A stretch of 64,000 nt of DNA from an uncultured Flaviramulus sp. (GTDB taxonomy: Bacteria; Bacteroidota; Bacteroidia; Flavobacteriales; Flavobacteriaceae): positions 124,001-188,000 of the forward strand of contig CANLXL010000009.1 of the NCBI GenBank assembly GCA_947495125.1, read 5' to 3'. A program made the translations under genes and the position numbers. Below the pieces are notes generated by a model. The model saw nothing but the letters and a program-made list of their open reading frames with translations. It was not told the origin of the DNA and did not search any database. Shown piece by piece: positions 1-9,712 of the stretch. Position 1 is the stretch's first letter, and every line of letters starts with the position of its first letter.

Positions 1-2057
1 AGTAAGCGGTCGTCAGGGTCTACCAATGTTATGTTTTTATTGACCGGCAGAATTTTAGCAATAAAGAATTCACCATCTGTTGAAATATGTGATATCGAAG
101 CATGTTCTGAAAATTTCACATTGACAGATTCTGTGAAGGTAACCGAATAATCACTTTCTGCACTATTGGCGGGTAGCACAATACTTGTAAAGTCACCTCC
201 GACATTCCCTGATATACTATTTGCTGAATTATTACCAGAACTATTATTTTGTGTCAAGGATGCAGAGGTTATTAAGTTATCTATCGAGCCATCCTGGAAC
301 CTTAACTGTGGCGAATTAGTGTTAGATAGGTTGATGGTTACATCACCTCTTGATTCTGTGCAATTGAGAATACCATCATTATCATTGTCGATATCTATAT
401 TATCGATAATTCCATCATTATCTGTATCATCTGGACAAATACTAACTGGTACTTCAACAGATTCTAAGGTTTCCCCGGTGCACGTAATAATTCCTACTAA
501 TTTATATCTGGCAGGTATAGTTGGTGTAATTGAAGGGACGTTTGAAGCCAGTAGTTGAAAACCGGAGCCATCATCATAATACCATTCATAACTATCAAAA
601 TTTTGTGCATTGGCAGCTTCAAGTGTAATGTTAGGGATACAATTACCCAGTGTTGCAAATTGCGCATCAAAATTAATTTCCGGAACGGTTGGAAAACCGG
701 AATAAAAGCTCCCCGAGGTTGCTACACCATTAAAATTAAAATAGGCACAATATAATTCATCTGTGCTTTGCACGGAAATATTTCCGAAAAGTCCGGTGAC
801 TTTATAGGTGACATAGTTTGGGTTTCCATCAACATTACTTGGTCCTATGGTACTGAAACTTGAAAGGGGTGTATTATTAATCGTTACCGTAGCTCCAACT
901 TTGGTGACTATAGAAACTCCACCATTATATGTGGTAAAACCAATACGTTCTATATTGGCAATATTATCGAGGTCGCCACGGGCTTCACAGCTCAATGGCG
1001 GTACAAAAAACATCCCTTGGTTAGCTTCATTATTTGTTGCACCAACGCCTTGATAGGCAAAAACATCTTCAGAGGTTTCTACGTACATATTGCCACTCGC
1101 ATTATACTCATTTCCTTCTATTAAATAATAATCTCCCGCATTGATCGTAGTAACAGAAGGGGTTCCATTAATACTTATGGTTGTGTTGTTGGAATGGGCA
1201 ACAATTAAAATATTTTCCCACCCGTTTTCGCCATCGCCTTTCACGAAAATATATTCTTTACCCACCTTGTCCAAGCCTACAATTTGATCCAGTCCATAAT
1301 CTCTACTCGGGCCATTATGAAAACTTCCATTTGCCGATCCACAATTGACTACAATATTTTTATCTGAACTTACCAAACAACCAATAAGCCCATCTCTATT
1401 GGCCACACTAAAAGCACTATTCGTAGCAATAGTATAGCTTTCACCTTTGTTCAGAGCTACATTTATAGGTGTTGTACCCGAATAGTTTTTTATATTTAAC
1501 CCGCCAGGCAGATCACTAAAATTTACTTGTGTGTTATCTTCTGTGGCCATGACCGACACAAAATTCAGGTAGTTATCTTGTGGATTTTGGTTTGTGTAAG
1601 TACCAACTCTAAATGTTGTTCCTAAAGCAGATAAGCCTTTACTTACCAAAGCTCCTGCCTGAGCTCCACCACCGGCTTCCATTCTTACCGAAACATAAAT
1701 GGCCCCCTCAGCTTCTATAATATAGCCTTTGTCGTTTACAACCGTACTTGTTTGGCTGGAGGAGATAAATAATTGTCCGTTGCCACTGCCAATAAAAACC
1801 TCTCTAGGATTTGTATTAGAGACAATTCCGGTTATATAACTTGTAATGGGTTGTCCAACTGGTTTTATGGTGTAAGGGATATCGGAGTTGCTTGGTGTGG
1901 ATAAATAAATGTATTGATCTTCAGGGTTTGCATTACCAAATTCAGCACTTGTGAGCGGTGGGATATAATGTGTTTTGCTTAATTGAGCAAAACCATTAAT
2001 TGAGGCTAGAAAAAATAATATTAAAACTGATTTTTTTATATAGCGAATAAAATTCAT
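1..2057 (-). CDS. Secreted IgGFc-binding-like surface protein, 3' end beyond window
   Basis: This frame stays open from its ATG to the window edge (685 complete codons) and its C-terminus is not visible. A signal peptide of about 25 residues ends in NGFAQ. Residues of about 30-430 resemble the IgGFc_binding domain of Bacteroidota surface proteins, with motifs such as VMATEDNTQVNF, SSDKNIVVNCGS, VAHSNNTTISINGT and VFAYQGVG. An acidic Asp/Asn-rich stretch at about residues 540-568 (DDTDNDGIIDNIDIDNDNDG) looks like a thrombospondin type 3 calcium-binding repeat. It is the last visible gene of a minus-strand run of secreted proteins, so a T9SS C-terminal sorting domain is expected outside the window. 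The ligand is unknown; IgG binding should not be inferred from the domain name. Confidence 0.85.
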   Translation of the reverse strand, partial: MNFIRYIKKSVLILFFLASINGFAQLSKTHYIPPLTSAEFGNANPEDQYIYLSTPSNSDIPYTIKPVGQPITSYITGIVSNTNPREVFIGSGNGQLFISSSQTSTVVNDKGYIIEAEGAIYVSVRMEAGGGAQAGALVSKGLSALGTTFRVGTYTNQNPQDNYLNFVSVMATEDNTQVNFSDLPGGLNIKNYSGTTPINVALNKGESYTIATNSAFSVANRDGLIGCLVSSDKNIVVNCGSANGSFHNGPSRDYGLDQIVGLDKVGKEYIFVKGDGENGWENILIVAHSNNTTISINGTPSVTTINAGDYYLIEGNEYNASGNMYVETSEDVFAYQGVGATNNEANQGMFFVPPLSCEARGDLDNIANIERIGFTTYNGGVSIVTKVGATVTINNTPLSSFSTIGPSNVDGNPNYVTYKVTGLFGNISVQSTDELYCAYFNFNGVATSGSFYSGFPTVPEINFDAQFATLGNCIPNITLEAANAQNFDSYEWYYDDGSGFQLLASNVPSITPTIPARYKLVGIITCTGETLESVEVPVSICPDDTDNDGIIDNIDIDNDNDGILNCTESRGDVTINLSNTNSPQLRFQDGSIDNLITSASLTQNNSSGNNSANSISGNVGGDFTSIVLPANSAESDYSVTFTESVNVKFSEHASISHISTDGEFFIAKILPVNKNITLVDPDDRL

Positions 2058-2209
2058 TTATGAACTTAAAAATAGTTGACAAATTCGATAAGCTCCAATT
2101 AGCTTGAAGACTAATGTACAGCAATTAATTAAGTTAGACTAAATGGACGGAAGAAGGTTTAATTTTCCAGATGAAATGGATAATTCTACTTGATAACCTT
2201 TCGGAAGGT

Positions 2210-5200
2210 TTATCGTTTTAGTGCAAAATGGCCTTTAATATTGAAGGCGTTTCCATCCTGAATAATATTGGCAACAAACCAATAGTCATCAGATGGCATA
2301 TTTTCTCCATTAAATGTTCCATCCCAACCCACAACCGTATGAGGTAAGGTTTTTAAGAGCTTCCCATGTCTGTTGTATATATATACCAAAGTTCCGGGCA
2401 ATTGATCAATACCAACAATATGCCAGGTATCGAATGCGCCATCGTTATTTGGTGTTACAAATTTGGGAATGTCTATTACGAAAACAGGTTCGTCAACAGG
2501 GGTACAGCCATTTAAGTCTATAATGGTTACAATATGAGCTCCAAGAGTTACATTATTAAAAACATTTGATTTTTGTGGTTCACCGCCATCTAAAATGTAT
2601 TCGTAGTCTCCAATACCATCAACATTAACCGTAATACTGTTAGGGTCTGCAAAGTTTACGGTCGTCGAAATAACATTGGTAGCTTGCTGTGATTCTATAA
2701 CTGTAAAATGCTTGGTGTTAGGGCAATCATCACCTATAATGTTGGGTGTGGTTGCCGTAACCGAATAATCACCAATATCGCCAACATCATCAAGTACTAT
2801 TTGTGAGGTCGTTTCGCCTGTAGACCATAAATAAGTATCGTCAGGATTACCGGTAAAGGCATCAATAATTAAGGGTAAATCGTTAGAACATAATGTGACA
2901 ATATCGTCGATAGGTATTTCGGGTATTGGGTTTATACGAATACCGAATTCTGTCGTATCAAAACATCCGGTATCGTTGTTTTCTAATCTGACATAAATAA
3001 TTTCTCCATGTCTAGCAGGATGAGAATTATTCAAAGCGCCATTGGTATCTTCTGCATCACTCATAGAAGCATAATAAGTGACGGTATATTCAGATGGGTT
3101 TAAAGGACCTAAAATCGTAGCGTTTTGTTGTGTAAGGTCAAAGATTAATTCACCGTCGAAATTATCGTCACAGGCTACAAGACTAGGTGCTGTGTTGGCA
3201 ATTGGGTTAGGGTTTATTTGTAAATTGAATTGTTGTACAAAATAACAGCCGGTTACGGGGTCTTCTACTCTAACATGTATATCGTGGTTATTCAATGTAT
3301 AATTAAAAATATTACCAATAGAGCCCGTGTTGCTATTAGCATCGGCATCAGTACTGTGGTAGGATATGATAGGCATATTTGGATCGTCCACAATCATGGC
3401 ATCGACTTGTGATAAATCGTAAGTGTTCGTTTCGTTATCACATATTTGTATCGTTCCGATGGTATTTGTGGGTGGTGGGATATTAACTACTAATTCTAAG
3501 GGAATTACGCTATAACATTCGGTTCGAGTATTTGCTACTTTGATGTATACTGTTCTAGAATTCGAATAATAATTTTGAGGATTCATAATCTCATTAGTAT
3601 TATCCAAACCATCATCAGGATTAATATCACTAAAGTTTGCAAAATAATTTACAATAAGGTCGTCCTGAATTCTATCCAAAATATCAAAATCGGCCAGAGT
3701 CAAATCGAAATCCACCCAACCATTATAGTCGGTGTCACAGACTTCAAAGCGCTCTGCCTCAGTGATATCCGGAGCTTCAATAATGTTGATGTTAAGTTCT
3801 TCAATAACATAGCAAAAAGAATCATTACTTTCAATTCTCACATAAAGGGTTTCAGGGTTTTGCACATTGGTGTAGTTTGATGGTAGTGCACCTAAATTAT
3901 TTTCAGCTTCAGTCAAGGTCGCATGAAATGAAATGTTAAGTATCTCCATTGCTCCAATCCGTATTTCCGCTCTTTTTTCATCTAAATTGAAGTTGGAAAC
4001 TTCATCGTTTGAAATGTCATCACATTCTATAAACGGCTCAAAATTAATATTATATATTGGGTCTGGAGAGACCTGTAAAACAAATGATGATGTATCGAAA
4101 CAACTGGGGTCTGAAATATTTTCTACTCTTACATGAATCGTTTGCGGGCTAGATATGTTTTGGTAAATATTGTTTTTATCAATGGCATTGCCATAATTTC
4201 CATCCTGAGCATCAGTGGCGTCTTCAAAATAAAAGACCTCTTTATCCGTTTGCCCATCTAAAATTTCAGCATCTTTATCGACTAACAAAAAATCTGCAAA
4301 GCTACTTCCAGTTTGACATATTTGAAAGTTACTTATATCAGGAAATATGGGCAAGGTATTAACGGTGATATCTAAGGGAACGATATTATAGCATCCTTGC
4401 GTATCATTATTTTTGACCCTAATGTAAATGGTTTGTGTGCCGGTAGTGACATCGAAATTTGATATATCAGGAATAAGATCTGTCATTGTATCTTTATCTG
4501 CGGGAGCTGTCGTAAAAAAATCTATGGTAAGTCCGGCTGTGCTTGAAACTATTTCTCCAATAGTACCTCTGCTTACAAAATCAATGTTTGCCATGCCATC
4601 ATCATCACAGATTAAAATAGGGTTTGGTGTTGTAGCCGCTGGCGCCACATTAATCTGAATATCAAATGGATTAGTGGTCGAGCATCCGGAGTCTATATTT
4701 TCAATACGCGCATATAGCGTTTCAGTTCCCGTTACCGGATGAAATGGTGGAAGCTGGTTTATATTACTATCGGCATCAGATTCCATTGAAAAATAACTCA
4801 CCGTAAAATTAGGGTTACCTCCCGTAATGGTATCGTCTAAAGAAGCTAAATCAACACTTACTGTACCATCATCATCGGTATCACAATATTGTATTGGAGT
4901 TACAGAGTTAAATAATAAAATAGGGTTAACTAGAAGGGTAATATTCCACACCTCAGAGCAGCCTGTGTCTGTATTTAATAATCTAATATATAGCGTCGTG
5001 GGACTTGTTGCAGAATACAGGAATGATTTATCTATAGGATTAGTATCGGTATCTCTATCCGTTTCCGATTCATAAAATGTTACCGTTATATTAAACGGCA
5101 AATCGTTGGCAATAAACTGCTCAACGGTATTTAGGTTAAATTCTAGAGTATCGTTAGCATCATCATTAGTATCGCATAAGGCAAAATCTCCTAAATCGGT

Positions 5201-7105
5201 ACCTGTTAAAAGTAAATTGGTATGAATTTCTAAATTGACAATCGAAAAACACCCGGTATTATCATCAGTAATTCTTATATAAACGGTCTGTTCTTCCGGG
5301 TTTATGTTTTGATAATTAGTTTCGTCGGCGATTGGGTTAATACCATCTTGGGCGTCCTGAAACGTTTCATGAAATGTAGGCGTCACATTGGTCAAACCAT
5401 TTAAAACATCAGCAAGCACCTGAGTCAAATCAAAATTAGCGGTACCGTCCTGATCGGTATCACAGGCATCTATGAATTGGGTATCTCTATTAACAACAGG
5501 GCTAATAGTCACGTTAATATCTAATGTCGTAGTATTTACGCAGCCCGTCTGTGTATCAACAACTCTAACAAATACGGTCTCCATTGAATTGCCATTTATA
5601 TAGGGCACCGGTATGGGGTTGTTCCCTGTGCTTGCATCCGGTGAATTATAATGATATGAAACTATCAAATTACTTTGACCGGCAGTTATTTCGTCATCTT
5701 TTTGTGTTAAATCGATTATGGTGCTACCTTCTGGTATATCGTCACCATCGCAAACTTCTAAAACCGAAGGGGAAACTATGCTTGGTACAGGATTTACTAT
5801 GAGATTAAAGCTTGTGTATGCAGAACAGCTACTATTGGTGTCATCAATGCGTACAAAAATAGGTTGCGGACTTGTAGTGTTTGGTATCGGCGTTGTAATA
5901 GGGTTTACATTATTTCTGGCATCTGCATCGGATAAGTAGTAGCTCCAAGTAAATCCTGTGAACGATACCGGTACGTTTTGAAATACTTCTCCATCCTTTG
6001 TTGATAGGTCGAAAACTTCGGTACCATCACTACTCATATCATCGCAGAGCTCATAATCTGACAAAGGGGCTATGGATTCTTCGGCATTCAAAACGACCAC
6101 AATTTCATCGTCTTCGTTACAATCTACATTGTTTAATGGTACGGTAACCACAACGCGATAGGTGCCACTTTGAACCGCATTATGTGTTGGAAGTATTGCC
6201 CCAGGTATTACGGCATTATCTAAATACCAGGTGTAGGTGGCAGCAGGGTTTTGTATATCTGCATCTAAAAGCGTTGAACCCGAACAGGTTGAAATATCAT
6301 CACCAAGATCTAGAATTTTAAAACTATTTCCTTCTATAAAAACAGAAGAATCAAAGCGACCATCAATTTGATCTGCGATGATCAATTTAATATGATACGA
6401 TACGTGAGGAACAATGGTTGCAGAAGCTGTTAGTGGTACTGTTCGTCCTTCGTAGTTAGTGTCACCAATATTATAGCCATCAAAATATTGCTCATTTTGA
6501 GGTGCACATGCAGGAAGGAGGTTTGGACGAATAGTATTTGTATTCACCTCTGTTCCGGTTCCTGGAACTACAGCGATATTTTGGTAAGGTGCAGGGCTTC
6601 CGGTTTGTTTAATTAAAAAGACAAATCCGTCGGCTATTAAACACGGATTTACGCCATCATAATCTTCTGACGCAAATAAATAATTAAACTGAATCTGATT
6701 AGATATTGAAATAATATCAAATTCTATAGACGTTGCATTAACATAATTAGTATTGCCTAAAGCGGCATCTAAGTCCGGGTCGGATCCCCAAATGGATGAG
6801 CCCTCACTTAGTGTGGGTGAAGTAACGTTATTTCCACCAGATTCTGCAGCACCTGTTGAAAGCATGATGCCATTTTCAAAAGGAAAATTGGATCCTGCAC
6901 GCTCGAAATAAGCGTAACTCGGGAGACCAAACGAATTTCCATTTATAGAAGACGTAATATTCGAAATTTCTACACAGCTATTTTGTACGAGGTTATCTTC
7001 AATAAGCTGTTGCAAACCAACAGAACTGTCGACAGATATTTGCTGAGAAAAGGCAAAATTACCTGTACAGAAGATTACAAATAAGAGATAATAGATAAAT
7101 CTCAT
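2210..7105 (-). CDS. Giant T9SS type B adhesin-like protein (choice-of-anchor L, 11 repeats, CHU_C)
   Basis: This 1631-residue secreted protein starts with a signal peptide ending FAFSQ. Residues of about 25-265 match the choice-of-anchor L type, with YLFASEDYDG and ADGFVFLI. An Ig-like segment follows (about 270-345), then eleven tandem units of roughly 90 residues. Each unit opens with C-D-x-D-x-D/N-G and ends with a YVRVEN/TGC-like strand. A further Ig-like segment leads into a CHU_C domain (about 1545-1631) with FVTPNNDG and DDYWFVANI, the type B signal of the type IX secretion system. It is therefore probably exported across the outer membrane and held at the surface or released. It sits in a same-strand run with three similar proteins. 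Its binding partner is unknown. Confidence 0.9.
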   Translation of the reverse strand: MRFIYYLLFVIFCTGNFAFSQQISVDSSVGLQQLIEDNLVQNSCVEISNITSSINGNSFGLPSYAYFERAGSNFPFENGIMLSTGAAESGGNNVTSPTLSEGSSIWGSDPDLDAALGNTNYVNATSIEFDIISISNQIQFNYLFASEDYDGVNPCLIADGFVFLIKQTGSPAPYQNIAVVPGTGTEVNTNTIRPNLLPACAPQNEQYFDGYNIGDTNYEGRTVPLTASATIVPHVSYHIKLIIADQIDGRFDSSVFIEGNSFKILDLGDDISTCSGSTLLDADIQNPAATYTWYLDNAVIPGAILPTHNAVQSGTYRVVVTVPLNNVDCNEDDEIVVVLNAEESIAPLSDYELCDDMSSDGTEVFDLSTKDGEVFQNVPVSFTGFTWSYYLSDADARNNVNPITTPIPNTTSPQPIFVRIDDTNSSCSAYTSFNLIVNPVPSIVSPSVLEVCDGDDIPEGSTIIDLTQKDDEITAGQSNLIVSYHYNSPDASTGNNPIPVPYINGNSMETVFVRVVDTQTGCVNTTTLDINVTISPVVNRDTQFIDACDTDQDGTANFDLTQVLADVLNGLTNVTPTFHETFQDAQDGINPIADETNYQNINPEEQTVYIRITDDNTGCFSIVNLEIHTNLLLTGTDLGDFALCDTNDDANDTLEFNLNTVEQFIANDLPFNITVTFYESETDRDTDTNPIDKSFLYSATSPTTLYIRLLNTDTGCSEVWNITLLVNPILLFNSVTPIQYCDTDDDGTVSVDLASLDDTITGGNPNFTVSYFSMESDADSNINQLPPFHPVTGTETLYARIENIDSGCSTTNPFDIQINVAPAATTPNPILICDDDGMANIDFVSRGTIGEIVSSTAGLTIDFFTTAPADKDTMTDLIPDISNFDVTTGTQTIYIRVKNNDTQGCYNIVPLDITVNTLPIFPDISNFQICQTGSSFADFLLVDKDAEILDGQTDKEVFYFEDATDAQDGNYGNAIDKNNIYQNISSPQTIHVRVENISDPSCFDTSSFVLQVSPDPIYNINFEPFIECDDISNDEVSNFNLDEKRAEIRIGAMEILNISFHATLTEAENNLGALPSNYTNVQNPETLYVRIESNDSFCYVIEELNINIIEAPDITEAERFEVCDTDYNGWVDFDLTLADFDILDRIQDDLIVNYFANFSDINPDDGLDNTNEIMNPQNYYSNSRTVYIKVANTRTECYSVIPLELVVNIPPPTNTIGTIQICDNETNTYDLSQVDAMIVDDPNMPIISYHSTDADANSNTGSIGNIFNYTLNNHDIHVRVEDPVTGCYFVQQFNLQINPNPIANTAPSLVACDDNFDGELIFDLTQQNATILGPLNPSEYTVTYYASMSDAEDTNGALNNSHPARHGEIIYVRLENNDTGCFDTTEFGIRINPIPEIPIDDIVTLCSNDLPLIIDAFTGNPDDTYLWSTGETTSQIVLDDVGDIGDYSVTATTPNIIGDDCPNTKHFTVIESQQATNVISTTVNFADPNSITVNVDGIGDYEYILDGGEPQKSNVFNNVTLGAHIVTIIDLNGCTPVDEPVFVIDIPKFVTPNNDGAFDTWHIVGIDQLPGTLVYIYNRHGKLLKTLPHTVVGWDGTFNGENMPSDDYWFVANIIQDGNAFNIKGHFALKR
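2925..6060 (-). repeat. Eleven tandem ~90-residue acidic repeats within the adhesin gene
   Basis: Each unit begins with a Cys followed by acidic residues (for example CDTDQDGTANFDLTQ, CDTDYNGWVDFDLTL, CDDNFDGELIFDLTQ). It continues through a VTYY/SYF strand and a DA..G.N segment, and closes with TxYVRVEN..TGC. The units are diverged from each other at protein level, so this is an old domain array and not a recent DNA tandem repeat. The Asp-rich openings could bind calcium, which is an inference. Confidence 0.75.
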
Positions 7106-7253
7106 AGCATGTAGGTTTTTTCTTTTTAGGTTCAGACGGCAAAATCGTTCCCCATCTATAGGTTAAATCAGGCCGAAAACTAGTTATTTTTCAGATGAAA
7201 TGCAAAAAAAATAGGATAAAATGCATAATTATTAGGTTTTGATGTTTTGTAAT

Positions 7254-8540
7254 CTACCGTTTTAAAGTAAAATGATTTTTAAAAATTCGACCATCCTGGA
7301 GTGTTACTGAGAACCAATAATCATCCGCAGGTAGTTTTTCTCCATTAAAGCGTCCGTTCCAACCTTCTCCCAGTGGGTTTAATTGCTTTACAAGTTTTCC
7401 AAAGCGATTAAAAATATGAATGGTAGAATTTGGCTGAAACATAGCTGAAACACCAATAACTTGCCAGGTATCGTGTACACCATCATTATTAGGTGTAAAG
7501 AATTTAGGAAAACCAATAACGGAAACCTGATTGGGGACTTCTCCGCAATCATTTTTATAATCACTTACAATGACCGTATATATTCCGGGAGCTACATTTT
7601 CAAAAACATTGCTGGTTTGAAACGGTGTTTGAACACCTTCACTATTTAGAAGCGCATATTCGTATAGGCCTTCACCACTGGCTAAAACGGTAATGGTATT
7701 GTTTTGAGAAGCATCTACGATCTCAATATTGCTAATTGCTGCTATATTAGAGGCTTCAACATTAATACGACGTTCTTTAGAGCAGCCGCTAGCCCTGGAG
7801 GTTACGGTTACGGTATAGGTTCCGGGTGCATTGACCGGTGTTTCATAATTGGTATCACCATGGGACCATAAGTACGTGTAATTGCTCGGAGAATCACTAA
7901 TAACTCCTGCATTTAGTCTGATGTTTTGAGGAAACGTGTTCAAGCAATAATAAGTTAATTCATCGGTAACAATATTCGGTAGTTTATTAACTATCAAGCG
8001 AACTTCACTAATGCCGTAACAATTATTGGCATTTTCAACACGTGCATAGATAGTTTGCTCATCAGAAATGGTATTTACAAATGACTCATCAAGTTCATCC
8101 ATTTCTAATAAAGCGTCATTATAGGTTTCAAAATAAGAAACATCTAAATTGGGAGGGAGTCCATTTGTAATATCACTTTCCGCTGCTCTGAGGTCAAATT
8201 CATAGAACCCATTTTCATCACCATCATCGTCACATCTGATAATTTCGATATCTGTTACATCTGTTAAACTGACTTCCAAGGTTAGTTCAGAGGGCGAAGA
8301 ACATCCGGTTCTATCGTCAACAACATCAACATAGATGATTTGTGGATTACCGACATTTTGATAACTGTTACTATCCGGTACTTCAATAGTCCTGGAAGCA
8401 TCGGTATAAAATCTGGTTGTCAGATTGGAATCATTATTGGTTAAGACCGCATTGGCCTCATTCAGATTAAATAAGGTCATTCCATCGGGATTTCCATCTT
8501 CATCGCATTGAAGTATGGTATTATTATAAGCTACAGGATT
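7254..8540 (-). repeat. Copy A of a ~1.29 kb block shared with the adjacent T9SS gene
   Basis: The protein from NPVAYNNTILQCDEDG to the stop can be aligned almost without gaps with the end of the upstream neighbour. In the last 250 residues most positions are identical, and stretches such as QNIRLNAGVI, SNYTYLWSHGDTNYETP and PFQT are unchanged. The DNA is also close, for example the bases coding SNYTYLWSHG. This points to recent duplication or ongoing gene conversion. Confidence 0.8.
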
Positions 8541-9710
8541 TAAATGAACAATAAGGTTTAAGCTGGTTACACTTTGACAATCAGGGTTTAAAACGTCTTC
8601 GATTCTTACATAAACAGTTTCATTAAAGGGTGTATTATTATAATACATATTCGTATTTGGTAAAGGAGCGGTTCGTAATTCAGCATCAGATGAAGATTGA
8701 TGATAGGTAATATTAAAATCTAAAGGATTTTGTCCATTTAATATTTCGGTATTACGCGATTCTAAGTTAAATTCAATCCGACCATTAGTATCGTTACCAT
8801 CGTCCAAATTGTCGCAAAGCGGATAATCTGAAGGCGGTCTAAAGTCCGGACCCAAATTAACCCTTAACTCAAAATCGCTAATTTCGAAACAACCGGTCAG
8901 GTCGTTCGTAATTCGTGCATGAATGGTCTGTGGATTCCTAATATTAGGATACATACTTGGAAGCTCATCGATGCCTATGTTAGCATCACTGGGCGTTGCG
9001 TGGTAAGTCACAGTAACATCGGTTTGTGTTCCTAAGATGGGATTGGTATTATCGCTTAAATTGAATTCGGTACTTCCATCGTTGAATGGAGCAACCACAT
9101 CACAGCTTTCAAAATCCAGAGGGGTTCCGGTTGTTGCTGATGCATCTGTTGGTGGGTCTGAAAATTGAGCAGTTCCGGTCCATTGCAAACTAAAAGGACT
9201 ATTGCCAATAGGTCGGTCTATAACGATATAATAGGTCTCTCCCGCATTTGCATCAATCCATCTGACAAAACTGTTCCCGTCTGCTCCGGGACCTTCAGCA
9301 ACATCTGTGGAAATACCATTCATCCCTGTTAAATTATTACCCTGATTTGCAGCCTGAGGATTTGTGGTGGAACACCTGATAGCCTGACCTAAATTATCAC
9401 ATGGAACATTGGGGCCAAAGACAAAAAAATCGTAATCTTCAACAATAGAGTTGCTATTTGGGGTTAGGGTAAAACCTAAAGTTCCGCTGGTAACCAAGGT
9501 TACCTTTAACCAAACACTATTGTTCTCCTGACTGGAGCAGGTATTAGACCCGCTTAATTCCTGGACACCAACACCACTTACATCCAGATTAATATTCGAA
9601 TTTCCACAGGCTATTACCGCGTCTAAACAATCTGTTGGTTGTTGCGCTAATATTTCGCCATTAGAGATGAAAGCTATAGAAATAATGAGTAGTTTTATAA
9701 ATAATTTCAA
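7254..9710 (-). CDS. T9SS type B sorting domain protein (818 residues)
   Basis: The protein has an N-terminal signal peptide (about 22 residues, ending ILAQ). A Cys-containing beta-rich domain follows (about 25-185), with DYDFFVFGP and IRCSTTNP, as seen in gliding-type secreted proteins. Four acidic C-D-x-D repeats follow (about 205-570), then Ig-like segments and a CHU_C domain (about 733-818) with FPKFFTPNNDG and DDYWFSVTL. It starts 2 bp after the stop of its upstream neighbour, so the two are very likely co-transcribed and may be translationally coupled. Its last 425 or so residues are strikingly similar to the end of that neighbour. A surface or secreted role is likely; the exact function is unknown. 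Confidence 0.88.
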   Translation of the reverse strand: MKLFIKLLIISIAFISNGEILAQQPTDCLDAVIACGNSNINLDVSGVGVQELSGSNTCSSQENNSVWLKVTLVTSGTLGFTLTPNSNSIVEDYDFFVFGPNVPCDNLGQAIRCSTTNPQAANQGNNLTGMNGISTDVAEGPGADGNSFVRWIDANAGETYYIVIDRPIGNSPFSLQWTGTAQFSDPPTDASATTGTPLDFESCDVVAPFNDGSTEFNLSDNTNPILGTQTDVTVTYHATPSDANIGIDELPSMYPNIRNPQTIHARITNDLTGCFEISDFELRVNLGPDFRPPSDYPLCDNLDDGNDTNGRIEFNLESRNTEILNGQNPLDFNITYHQSSSDAELRTAPLPNTNMYYNNTPFNETVYVRIEDVLNPDCQSVTSLNLIVHLNPVAYNNTILQCDEDGNPDGMTLFNLNEANAVLTNNDSNLTTRFYTDASRTIEVPDSNSYQNVGNPQIIYVDVVDDRTGCSSPSELTLEVSLTDVTDIEIIRCDDDGDENGFYEFDLRAAESDITNGLPPNLDVSYFETYNDALLEMDELDESFVNTISDEQTIYARVENANNCYGISEVRLIVNKLPNIVTDELTYYCLNTFPQNIRLNAGVISDSPSNYTYLWSHGDTNYETPVNAPGTYTVTVTSRASGCSKERRINVEASNIAAISNIEIVDASQNNTITVLASGEGLYEYALLNSEGVQTPFQTSNVFENVAPGIYTVIVSDYKNDCGEVPNQVSVIGFPKFFTPNNDGVHDTWQVIGVSAMFQPNSTIHIFNRFGKLVKQLNPLGEGWNGRFNGEKLPADDYWFSVTLQDGRIFKNHFTLKR

Positions 9711-9712
9711 GC

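Noticed and set aside
166-1053. Several plus-strand frames of 66-130 codons at the left edge.
   Set aside because: They are shadows of the partial minus-strand IgGFc-like gene, which is open throughout and has a signal peptide.
2195-2210. AACCTT-TCGG-AAGGTT hairpin at the end of the giant adhesin gene.
   Set aside because: The stem is only 6 bp and no T-tract follows in the direction of transcription, so a terminator is not supported.
2925-6060. A regularly repeated pattern that could be taken for a CRISPR or tandem DNA repeat.
   Set aside because: The repetition is at protein level with a period of about 270-280 bases and strong divergence; no short identical repeats with unique spacers are present.
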